The notes beneath the pieces were generated by a model. That model saw only the letters and a program-made list of their open reading frames with translations. It ran no database searches and was not told where the DNA came from. Positions 1-5,592 of a stretch of DNA of 6,316 nucleotides are shown in pieces (the first letter of the stretch is position 1; each line of letters begins with the position of its first letter). Source of the stretch: Sulfurimonas sp. (GTDB taxonomy: Bacteria; Campylobacterota; Campylobacteria; Campylobacterales; Sulfurimonadaceae). The stretch is from the NCBI GenBank assembly GCA_024762745.1, contig JANTGV010000070.1, positions 1 to 6,316 on the forward strand. The letters run 5' to 3'. A program made the translations under genes and the position numbers.

Positions 1-47
1 CTGCTTCACAGAATGCAAAAAAAATAAAAGCCGAGGATGACAAATAG
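1..47 (+). CDS. 3' end of an upstream gene, probably folD (partial)
   Basis: Only 14 codons and a TAG stop (45-47) are visible in the frame beginning at base 3, reading ASQNAKKIKAEDDK. This charged, lysine-rich tail carries no diagnostic motif. FolD (methylenetetrahydrofolate dehydrogenase/cyclohydrolase) is suggested because folD lies directly before lepB in Helicobacter and Campylobacter (recalled, not searched) and FolD proteins of this group end in a similar variable polar tail. The two other forward frames also stop shortly (25-27 and 38-40), so the frame choice rests on the one-base TAGTG overlap with lepB, which is typical of coupled genes. Identity is an inference from context. Confidence 0.45.
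   Translation, partial: ASQNAKKIKAEDDK
33..36 (+). promoter_or_regulatory. Ribosome binding site for lepB (GAGG)
   Basis: GAGG lies 10 bases before the GTG codon at 47-49. An in-frame TGA at 38-40 excludes any longer version of lepB, and the next methionine in frame comes only after the membrane segment, at the catalytic serine. This site therefore supports the unusual GTG start. It lies inside the end of the upstream gene. Confidence 0.6.
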
Positions 48-856
48 TGAAAAAAGTTTTAAACAAGGCTTACAAATTTTCAAACTCTTGGACAGGAACT
101 ATAATCATAGTTCTCTTTGTAATCTTTTTCATCGCACAAGCCTTTAGAATTCCATCAGGTTCTATGAAAGATTCACTTCTTATTGGTGACCATCTCTTTG
201 CTAAAAAGTTTGCTTACGGTATCGCTATGCCTCACATTCCATTTATCGAAATGTCTATCATGCCATGGAGTGATGAGCTGCGTTTAATGGATGGTGATAC
301 ACCCGAACGTGGAGATATAGTTATTTTCAGATACCCTCATAATCCTAAACAACACTTCGTAAAACGCTGTGTTGCCCTTCCTGGTGATGAACTTTTTGTA
401 GCAGAAAAAGACCTCTATATTCATCACAGAGAAGGTGATGACTGGATAAATGAGAACTTCAAAGAACATGAAGTTGTACTTTTTGCTGGGAAACTTTGGG
501 TTAAAAATCCGTACATGAAAGATCATCCTGGTATTCACCATGATGACAAGATTACAAATACCGGCACCTACCCTGCACCTCTTTTTTACATGAACCCTAT
601 CAAGGTTGACGAAGATCACTACTTTATGATGGGTGATAACCGTGACCACTCTAACGATAGCCGTTTTTGGGGAGCTGTTCCTTACGACAATATAGAAGGT
701 ACTCCTTGGTTTATCTACTTCTCAATCGATGACAACTGGGAAATAAGATGGGATAGAGTTGGAAAAACACCAACAGACTTAGAAGAATCTTCATATCTTG
801 ATAGAGCAATAGAAGAGAGACTTAAAACAGATAAAGATGACCATGGACTCTATTGA
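47..856 (+). CDS. lepB: Signal peptidase I (type I leader peptidase, S26 family)
   Basis: LepB is the inner-membrane serine protease that removes signal peptides from exported proteins on the periplasmic face. The 269-residue product has one N-terminal membrane segment (about 16-33), unlike the two of E. coli. The catalytic Ser39 sits in IPSGSM, the general-base Lys106 in FVKRCVALPGD, and the conserved C-terminal box GDNRDHSNDSRFWG spans 196-209. The stretch after the serine reads KDSL where E. coli has MPTL; Helicobacter also deviates here. The long middle insert (about 115-190) and the ending resemble the H. pylori enzyme as I remember it. Start is GTG, overlapping the previous stop (TAGTG); the 3' end overlaps the M50 protease gene by 20 bases. 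All key residues are present, so it should be active. Confidence 0.95.
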   Translation: MKKVLNKAYKFSNSWTGTIIIVLFVIFFIAQAFRIPSGSMKDSLLIGDHLFAKKFAYGIAMPHIPFIEMSIMPWSDELRLMDGDTPERGDIVIFRYPHNPKQHFVKRCVALPGDELFVAEKDLYIHHREGDDWINENFKEHEVVLFAGKLWVKNPYMKDHPGIHHDDKITNTGTYPAPLFYMNPIKVDEDHYFMMGDNRDHSNDSRFWGAVPYDNIEGTPWFIYFSIDDNWEIRWDRVGKTPTDLEESSYLDRAIEERLKTDKDDHGLY

Positions 857-1526
857 TTTACTAAAAATCATTGCTGCTGTTTTGGCCTTGGCCGTAGCTA
901 TCATCGGACATGAAATCATGCACGGTGCTGTTGCCTATGCCTATGGAGATACAACAGCAAAAAACGCGGGTAGGCTATCTATAAATCCACTCGTTCACGT
1001 TGATTTAGTCGGTACTATTATTGTGCCTGCTACGATGTACTTTCTTCCTATTTTACTGGGTGGAGAGAGTGGATTCTTGTTTGGATGGGCTAAGCCTGTT
1101 CCAATCAATACGGCTGCAGTTATTAAACGTGGCGGATATAATGCAGCTATGCAAGTAGACTTAGCAGGTATTGTCTATAACTTTACTCTGGCAGTCATCG
1201 CTTCAATTATTGTAGTTGCTATGCCTCAACCGACAACTACAGACAGTTTAGTATATATTTTTGCATACATATTTGTATTTCAACTACTTCTCATAAATGT
1301 GGTTCTTGGGGTCTTTAATCTACTCCCAATACCTCAGTTTGATGGTGCTCATTTTCTAATGCACCTCTCACTTAAACATAAGGTAAATGCAGTTGCAGAG
1401 TTCTTTTACAAAAATGAAAGATACGGTATCATCATTGTTCTAGTCATTCTAATGACACCGTTAAAAGATTACCTAATCTTTTGGCCAGTTCAAACCATTT
1501 TACAATTACTAACATCACAAGGATAA
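837..1526 (+). CDS. Site-2-protease-like membrane zinc metalloprotease (M50 family)
   Basis: This 229-residue polytopic protein belongs to the compact, PDZ-less branch of the S2P/M50 intramembrane proteases. The zinc motif HEIMH is at 25-29 inside the first membrane segment (about 8-30); it is followed by the family signature GRLSINPLVHVDLVGT (45-60), FGWAKPVPI (82-90), and the third zinc ligand Asp169 in NLLPIPQFDG (161-170). Further membrane segments are near 56-76, 103-129, 138-160 and 197-220. The substrate is unknown; members clip membrane-embedded segments of other proteins. The start lies 20 bases inside lepB, with no strong ribosome binding site, so translation is probably coupled to lepB. 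ATG at 843 is an alternative start two codons on. Equivalent in position to H. pylori HP0575 (recalled). Confidence 0.85.
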   Translation: MTMDSIDLLKIIAAVLALAVAIIGHEIMHGAVAYAYGDTTAKNAGRLSINPLVHVDLVGTIIVPATMYFLPILLGGESGFLFGWAKPVPINTAAVIKRGGYNAAMQVDLAGIVYNFTLAVIASIIVVAMPQPTTTDSLVYIFAYIFVFQLLLINVVLGVFNLLPIPQFDGAHFLMHLSLKHKVNAVAEFFYKNERYGIIIVLVILMTPLKDYLIFWPVQTILQLLTSQG

Positions 1527-1530
1527 TAAT

Positions 1531-1959
1531 ATGAAATTTTACATAGCTACAGACCACGCCGGAGTTGATTTAAAAGACTATACAGTCGAACTTCTCAAAG
1601 AGAAAGGTCACGAGGTTGTTGATATGGGTCCATACTCTAAAGAGAGAGTTGACTATCCTGATTACGCTCATAAAGTTGCAAAAGCTATTTTAGCTGAGCC
1701 CACAGCTCAAGGTATTTTAATATGTGGTTCAGGTATTGGTATGAGTATGGCTGCAAATCGTCATGCTGGAATAAGAGCTGCATTGTGTCATGATGCGTAC
1801 ACTGCAACAGTTGCACGTGGACACAATGATGCTAACATTCTTTGTTTTGGTGAGCGCATTGTTGGAAAAGGTGTTGCTGAGTCTATCATTGATGCTTGGA
1901 TTGCAGGTAGCTTTGATGGTGGTCGCCACTGCGGTAGAGTAGAAAAAATAGAGGGCTAA
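1531..1959 (+). CDS. rpiB: Ribose-5-phosphate isomerase B
   Basis: RpiB interconverts ribulose-5-phosphate and ribose-5-phosphate in the pentose phosphate pathway, in the cytoplasm. The 142-residue length is normal for the RpiB/LacAB family. Visible signatures are the N-terminal ATDHAG (6-11) with phosphate/substrate residues Asp8 and His9, the catalytic-base Cys65 in ILICGSGIG, AANRHAGIRAA (74-84), the ring-opening His98 in ARGHNDAN, and GGRHCGRV (130-137) near the end. Cys65 and His98 match E. coli Cys66 and His99. An AAGGA site lies 7 bases before the ATG, and only 4 bases separate it from the M50 protease gene. Old annotations of this family as galactose-6-phosphate isomerase (LacA/B) are possible but the lone gene and Cys/His pair favour RpiB. 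The product feeds PRPP synthesis, which apt downstream consumes. Confidence 0.93.
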   Translation: MKFYIATDHAGVDLKDYTVELLKEKGHEVVDMGPYSKERVDYPDYAHKVAKAILAEPTAQGILICGSGIGMSMAANRHAGIRAALCHDAYTATVARGHNDANILCFGERIVGKGVAESIIDAWIAGSFDGGRHCGRVEKIEG

Positions 1960-1975
1960 ACCTAGCGTTAGCGTA

Positions 1976-1999
1976 GGTAGCGGAATTACTTCCGATACC
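1976..1999 (+). repeat. Imperfect palindrome / hairpin downstream of rpiB
   Basis: GGTA (1976-1979) pairs with TACC (1996-1999), then one G.A mismatch, then CGGAA (1981-1985) pairs with TTCCG (1990-1994) around a TTAC loop. With a one-base bulge at 2000 the stem can be lengthened by TA/TA. The element is more GC-rich than its surroundings. There is no T-run after it, so it is not a normal intrinsic terminator. It may be an RNA processing or stabilising hairpin, or one copy of a dispersed palindromic repeat; copy number cannot be judged from one window. Confidence 0.6.
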
Positions 2000-2010
2000 G
2001 TATAAACAAT

Positions 2011-2026
2011 AGGGAAAAGGTTCCCT
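2011..2026 (+). other. Second short hairpin in the rpiB-downstream gap
   Basis: AGGGAA (2011-2016) pairs perfectly with TTCCCT (2021-2026) around an AAGG loop, 11 bases after the first hairpin. It is followed by TTAAATTT rather than a clean T-run, so terminator activity would be weak. Its right arm overlaps the left arm of the AT-rich stem at 2024-2050, so the two cannot form at the same time. Confidence 0.45.
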
Positions 2027-2050
2027 TAAATTTATAAAATAAATTAAAGG
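2024..2050 (+). promoter_or_regulatory. Possible stem covering the ribosome binding site of the coiled-coil gene
   Basis: Bases 2024-2034 (CCTTAAATTTA) can pair with 2040-2050 (TAAATTAAAGG) with ten pairs and one A.A mismatch around a five-base loop. The right arm contains the AAGG used for the start at 2059. The stem is mostly A-U and would be weak; whether it forms in the cell is inference. Confidence 0.3.
2033..2038 (+). promoter_or_regulatory. Possible -10 box for an internal promoter
   Basis: TATAAA within TATAAAAT (2033-2040) resembles the Campylobacterota housekeeping -10 element, and this is the only gap over 30 bases in the gene block. No -35 is seen, as is common in this group. The expected start of transcription would fall near 2045-2047, on the ribosome binding site, leaving a very short leader. 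A second TATAAA at 2001-2006 is an alternative. AT-rich DNA makes chance matches likely. Confidence 0.25.
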
Positions 2051-2051
2051 A
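2047..2051 (+). promoter_or_regulatory. Ribosome binding site deciding the start of the coiled-coil gene
   Basis: AAGGA lies 7 bases before the ATG at 2059, the same spacing as the AAGGA of rpiB. The upstream in-frame ATG at 2053 is only one base away from this site, too close for normal initiation. The start at 2059 is therefore preferred. Confidence 0.6.
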
Positions 2052-2058
2052 AATGCAT

Positions 2059-2391
2059 ATGTTCTGGGAATGGTCACTTTTAACGATTTTATCAATTGTC
2101 TCAATATGGCTTTTTGTAAAGATGTACTACTTCAAAAGTATTACAAACAAAGAACAGAGAAGTAATGACTTAATGAAGTTAACACTTCAAGAAGCTGAGA
2201 TACTGATTCGTAAGTATCAGATCCAACTACAACGTGCACTTGGTAACGTTGATATTTTGAGTGAAGAGTTAACAAAATTAAGAAATGAGTTAAAAGTTCT
2301 TAAACAGAGAAACTCAAAACATAGACAAGAGACAGATAGGCTAACAGGGAAAATTAAAGCCCTAGAAGGTCGTATAGACGCTCTTCTCTAA
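2059..2391 (+). CDS. Small membrane-anchored coiled-coil protein of unknown function
   Basis: No function can be assigned. The 110-residue product has an N-terminal membrane segment (about 4-20, WEWSLLTILSIVSIWLFV region) followed at once by lysines and aromatic residues, which by the positive-inside rule puts the tail in the cytoplasm. From about residue 42 to the end it is strongly helical and charged, with coiled-coil leucine/isoleucine spacing at 71, 74, 78, 81 and again at 95, 99, 102, 106, 109. The start at 2059 is chosen from ribosome-binding-site spacing; a start at 2053 would add Met-His. A small membrane protein lies at the same place, between rpiB and apt, in H. pylori (HP0573) and C. 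jejuni (Cj0926) as I recall. Its stop codon is immediately followed by the apt ribosome binding site, so the two are surely co-transcribed. Confidence 0.8.
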   Translation: MFWEWSLLTILSIVSIWLFVKMYYFKSITNKEQRSNDLMKLTLQEAEILIRKYQIQLQRALGNVDILSEELTKLRNELKVLKQRNSKHRQETDRLTGKIKALEGRIDALL

Positions 2392-2401
2392 AGGATAAAC
2401 T

Positions 2402-2950
2402 ATGAAACTAAGTAATACAGAAAGAAAAATAATAGAAAACTCTATTAGAGATATAAAAGATTTTCCAAAACCAGGTATTGTATTTAAAGATATTACAACC
2501 CTGCTTAATAACAAAGAGGCTTATGGTGTCTTAATGAACCACCTATATCAGAGGTATAAAGAGTATAACCTTGACTATATTGCTGGAATTGATGCGAGAG
2601 GTTTTATATTTGGTGCAGCACTTGCACAGATGTTGGGACTTGGTTTCGTACCTATTAGAAAAAAAGGCAAACTTCCATACACAACAATTGGTGAAAAGTA
2701 TGCTCTGGAGTATGGCATTGATGAGATAGAAGTTCATATAGATGCCTTTGGTGATAAAAAAGGTGCTCAAGTACTTATTATAGATGACTTAATCGCAACA
2801 GGTGGAACTGCAAACGCAGCAGCAACACTTGTAAACCAAACAGGTGCACACACAGTTGAGTGCTGTTTTATAATAGGTCTAACGTTTTTAGACGGCATAA
2901 AAAAATTACAAGAGCAAACAGATGTTTACTCGATTATAGAGGTTAATTAA
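2402..2950 (+). CDS. apt: Adenine phosphoribosyltransferase
   Basis: Apt makes AMP and pyrophosphate from adenine and PRPP, the one-step salvage of adenine in the cytoplasm. The 182-residue protein has the usual length. It shows the N-terminal signature [15 protein letters not shown] (21-35), the [11 protein letters not shown] loop (61-71), the flexible IRKKGKLP segment (85-92) with the following YALEYG (100-105), and the PRPP-binding motif [17 protein letters not shown] (124-140) with Asp128 and Asp129. AAGGA at 2391-2395, overlapping the previous stop, lies 6 bases before the ATG. The stop overlaps the trpB start in TAATG, pointing to translational coupling. No missing catalytic residue is seen. 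Confidence 0.96.
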   Translation: MKLSNTERKIIENSIRDIKDFPKPGIVFKDITTLLNNKEAYGVLMNHLYQRYKEYNLDYIAGIDARGFIFGAALAQMLGLGFVPIRKKGKLPYTTIGEKYALEYGIDEIEVHIDAFGDKKGAQVLIIDDLIATGGTANAAATLVNQTGAHTVECCFIIGLTFLDGIKKLQEQTDVYSIIEVN

Positions 2951-4149
2951 TGTATATTCCAACTGCTTCAAAATTTGATCCTGATGAAAATGGACACTTT
3001 GGAATCTTCGGTGGTCGTTATGTTCCTGAAACACTAATGCCAGCACTTTTAAATCTAAAAGAAGAGTATGAAAAGATTCGTTTTAATAAAGACTTTTGGA
3101 AAGAGGTTCACTACTATCTTAAAGATTATGTAGGCCGCCCTTCTCCACTCTACTATGCTGAAAACATCTCTAATGAACTTGGTGCAAAAGTATACTTCAA
3201 ACGTGAAGACTTAAACCATACAGGTGCACATAAAGTAAACAACGTGATTGCTCAGGGACTTATGGCTAAACGTTTAGGTTATAAAAAAGTTATTGCCGAG
3301 ACTGGTGCAGGTCAACACGGTGTTGCTACAGCAACAATTTGTGCTCTGCTTGGGTTAGAGTGTGAAATATTTATGGGAGCTAAAGATGCTGAGCGTCAAG
3401 AGTTAAATGTTTTTCGTATGAAACTGCTTGGTGCAAAGGTAAACGCAGTTGAAAGTGGTTCACGTACACTCAAAGATGCTATGAATGATGCAATCCGTCA
3501 CTGGGTTACAAATGCAAGAGACACTTTTTATATCATAGGTACAGTTGCAGGCCCTCACCCATATCCAATGATGGTTAGAGACTTTCAAGCAATTATAGGT
3601 TGGGAAGCACGTCAGCAGATTCTAGAAAAAGAGAACCGTCTTCCAGATCATGTTATCGCATGTATTGGTGGTGGTTCAAATGCTATTGGTATGTTTCAAC
3701 ATTTTTTAGAAGATGAAGGAGTTGAGTGTATTGGTATTGAAGCAGGCGGACTTGGAATAGAGAGTGATAAACATGGATGTTCACTTAAAAAAGGTCGCCC
3801 TGGAGTTCTGCATGGTCAGATGTCTTATACACTTCAAGATGAAGATGGACAGATACTTGAAGCACACTCTATCAGTGCTGGCTTAGACTATCCGGGAATT
3901 GGACCAGAGCACTCTTTTCATAATGACAATATGTCTGTCACTTATGACAATGCAACAGATGAAGAGGCTCTCGATGCTTTTGTGTGGCTCTCACGTCAAG
4001 AGGGAATCATACCTGCGTTTGAGTCATCGCACGCAGTTGCACATCTCAAAAAGATGAAAGACATAAAAGATAAGCTCATCATCATAAACCTTTCCGGTCG
4101 TGGTGACAAAGATATGATTCAAGCAAAAGATATTTTGCATTTTGATTAA
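2950..4149 (+). CDS. trpB: Tryptophan synthase beta chain (TrpB1 type)
   Basis: TrpB is the PLP enzyme that joins indole and L-serine to give tryptophan, normally in an alpha2beta2 complex with TrpA. The 399-residue product aligns by eye with Salmonella TrpB with a constant shift of +8: PLP lysine Lys95 in TGAHKVNN, catalytic Glu117 in ETGAGQHG, Arg149 and Lys175 (interface/loop residues 141 and 167 in Salmonella), Asp313 in GLDYPGIGP, phosphate-binding GGGSN at 240-244, Glu358 in FESSHA and Ser382 in SGRGDKD. Features of the TrpA-dependent TrpB1 class are kept, so it is not a TrpB2 stand-alone paralogue. GAGG at 2939-2942 lies 7 bases before the ATG, which overlaps the apt stop by one base. 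Oddly, no trpA or other trp gene adjoins; pepA follows. TrpA is presumably encoded elsewhere. Confidence 0.97.
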   Translation: MYIPTASKFDPDENGHFGIFGGRYVPETLMPALLNLKEEYEKIRFNKDFWKEVHYYLKDYVGRPSPLYYAENISNELGAKVYFKREDLNHTGAHKVNNVIAQGLMAKRLGYKKVIAETGAGQHGVATATICALLGLECEIFMGAKDAERQELNVFRMKLLGAKVNAVESGSRTLKDAMNDAIRHWVTNARDTFYIIGTVAGPHPYPMMVRDFQAIIGWEARQQILEKENRLPDHVIACIGGGSNAIGMFQHFLEDEGVECIGIEAGGLGIESDKHGCSLKKGRPGVLHGQMSYTLQDEDGQILEAHSISAGLDYPGIGPEHSFHNDNMSVTYDNATDEEALDAFVWLSRQEGIIPAFESSHAVAHLKKMKDIKDKLIIINLSGRGDKDMIQAKDILHFD

Positions 4150-4170
4150 ATAAAAGAGGAAATATATAAG

Positions 4171-5565
4171 ATGAAAATTGATTTAATAGGTGAGATTAAA
4201 AGTGATATAAAAGTTGAGTTCTTAGACACAAAACAACTCAAAACAGATAAAAATAAAAAACTGTTGGACAAAGCTGGATTCCAAGCAAAACAGGACACAA
4301 TCTGTTTTTTACATGAAAAAACCACTTTAGTTTGTGGTGTTGAAGATAGTTCTAGTGATAGTATTAGAAGTTCTGCAAGTATTGCGATAAAAGCACTTAA
4401 ATCTGCAAACTATAAATCAGCTGCATTTGATGTAAGCTCTACAAATATTCAAGCTATTGTAGAGGGTATTGTTTTAGGTGGTTATACGTTTAACGACTAT
4501 AAGTCGAAACCTACAAAAACAAAACTAAAAAACATATATCTAGTCTCAAAAGATATTAAAAAACTACAACGTGCTTTTGAAGAAGCTATCATCATTGCAG
4601 ACTCTACATGTTTCACACGTGATATTGTGAACAAAACTCCAGAGGATTTAAATCCACCATCATTTGCAAACTTAGCTAAAAAACTTGCACGCGAAAATGG
4701 ACTTAAATGTGAGATACTAGGTGAAAAAGAGCTTAAAAAAGAGAAAATGGAATCGATGCTTGCAGTTGGTCGTGCTTCACGTCATGACTCAAAATTAATT
4801 CACTTATCATACAAACCAGAAAACCCTAAAAAAGTAGTTTCTCTTATAGGTAAAGGTCTCACTTATGATAGTGGTGGACTAAGTCTCAAACCAGCTACAT
4901 CAATGGTAACTATGAAAATGGATAAAGCTGGTGGTTGTGCAGTTCTTGGTATGATCAAAGCTGCAAGTGAGTTAAAACTTGATGTTGAAATTCACGCTTT
5001 TGTTGGTGCTGTTGAAAACATGTTAGGGGGAGATGCTTATAAACCTGATGATGTTTTAGTTACTCGTAGTGGAACAACTGTTGAAGTAAGAAATACTGAT
5101 GCAGAAGGACGTTTAGTTTTATGTGATGTTTTAGATTATGCACAAGATAAAGTAAAAGCAGACTATATATTTGACTTTGCAACACTTACTGGTGCCTGTA
5201 TGGTAGCTCTTGGTCAATACACTACAGGTGTTATGGGACACTCAAGCAGGCTGAAACATGACTTTTCAAAAGCTGCTGGTAAGTCGGGTGAACTTGTGGG
5301 CTCGTTACCTTTTAATAAACATTTAAAAACACTCCTAAAAAGTGGGATTGCAGATATATCAAATGTAGCTTCAAAACCATATGGAGGAGCAATTACAGCT
5401 GGTCTTTTTCTCGATAAGTTTATTAAAGAGGAAAATAAAAATAAGTGGCTCCACTTTGATATAGCGGGTTCTGCATACACAGATAGTCCATGGGACTGTA
5501 ACGTATATGGTGGAACAGGTGCCGGTGTACGTTTTATGAGTAATTTTTTACAAAATATTAAATAA
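4171..5565 (+). CDS. pepA: Leucyl aminopeptidase (cytosol aminopeptidase, M17 family)
   Basis: PepA removes N-terminal amino acids, preferring leucine, using two metal ions; it forms cytoplasmic hexamers. The C-terminal catalytic domain (about 150-464) is complete: Lys228 and Asp233 in GKGLTYDSGG, Lys240 in LSLKP, Asp251 in KMDKAGG, and Asp310, Glu312 and Arg314 in NTDAEGRLVL. All are shifted by exactly 42 from E. coli Lys270, Asp275, Lys282, Asp293, Asp352, Glu354 and Arg356. The N-terminal domain is shorter and divergent, giving 464 residues against about 500 in E. coli. GAGGA (4156-4160) lies 10 bases before the ATG and 21 bases separate it from trpB, consistent with the same transcript. 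E. coli PepA also binds DNA in cer/Xer recombination; nothing here shows that role. Confidence 0.96.
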   Translation: MKIDLIGEIKSDIKVEFLDTKQLKTDKNKKLLDKAGFQAKQDTICFLHEKTTLVCGVEDSSSDSIRSSASIAIKALKSANYKSAAFDVSSTNIQAIVEGIVLGGYTFNDYKSKPTKTKLKNIYLVSKDIKKLQRAFEEAIIIADSTCFTRDIVNKTPEDLNPPSFANLAKKLARENGLKCEILGEKELKKEKMESMLAVGRASRHDSKLIHLSYKPENPKKVVSLIGKGLTYDSGGLSLKPATSMVTMKMDKAGGCAVLGMIKAASELKLDVEIHAFVGAVENMLGGDAYKPDDVLVTRSGTTVEVRNTDAEGRLVLCDVLDYAQDKVKADYIFDFATLTGACMVALGQYTTGVMGHSSRLKHDFSKAAGKSGELVGSLPFNKHLKTLLKSGIADISNVASKPYGGAITAGLFLDKFIKEENKNKWLHFDIAGSAYTDSPWDCNVYGGTGAGVRFMSNFLQNIK

Positions 5566-5581
5566 TTTTTCGCTAATAGGT

Positions 5582-5587
5582 TATAAT
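5582..5587 (+). promoter_or_regulatory. Promoter -10 box (TATAAT) of the NMT1-domain gene
   Basis: A perfect TATAAT lies in the 27-base gap after pepA, with a run of five T (5566-5570) about 12 bases upstream, in the style of Campylobacter/Helicobacter housekeeping promoters, which lack a conserved -35. Transcription would start around 5593-5594, at or next to the A of the ATG codon, predicting a leaderless or nearly leaderless message. Confidence 0.55.
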
Positions 5588-5592
5588 ACATA

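Noticed and set aside
1531..1959. Galactose-6-phosphate isomerase subunit or acetyltransferase (LacA) label sometimes used for this family in Helicobacter
   Set aside because: The Cys65/His98 pair and AANRHAGIRAA match RpiB, there is no LacA/LacB gene pair, and no acetyltransferase repeat is present.
2053..2058. Upstream ATG adding Met-His to the coiled-coil protein
   Set aside because: It is one base from the AAGGA site; the ATG at 2059 has the 7-base spacing seen at rpiB.
1886..2104. 72-codon minus-strand frame across the rpiB-downstream gap
   Set aside because: It overlaps the ends of rpiB and the coiled-coil gene, its sequence is low-complexity and hairpin-derived, and nothing suggests translation.
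2950..4149. TrpB2 (stand-alone indole-salvage paralogue) as an alternative call
   Set aside because: Length, TGAHKVNN lysine motif, ETGAGQHG and the preserved TrpA-interface residues match TrpB1; the TrpB2-specific GSHKPN motif and N-terminal extension are absent.
5552..5570. Possible terminator after pepA: AAAAT/ATTTT stem followed by Ts
   Set aside because: The stem is five A-T pairs only with no GC core; it would be too weak to be called an intrinsic terminator, and the T-run fits better as the upstream part of the next promoter.
5214..5591. 125-codon open frame on the minus strand over the end of pepA, and shorter antisense frames at 284-649, 2543-2770 and 5674-5898
   Set aside because: All lie opposite well-supported coding regions, have no recognisable motif or ribosome binding site, and are explained by codon composition of the sense genes.
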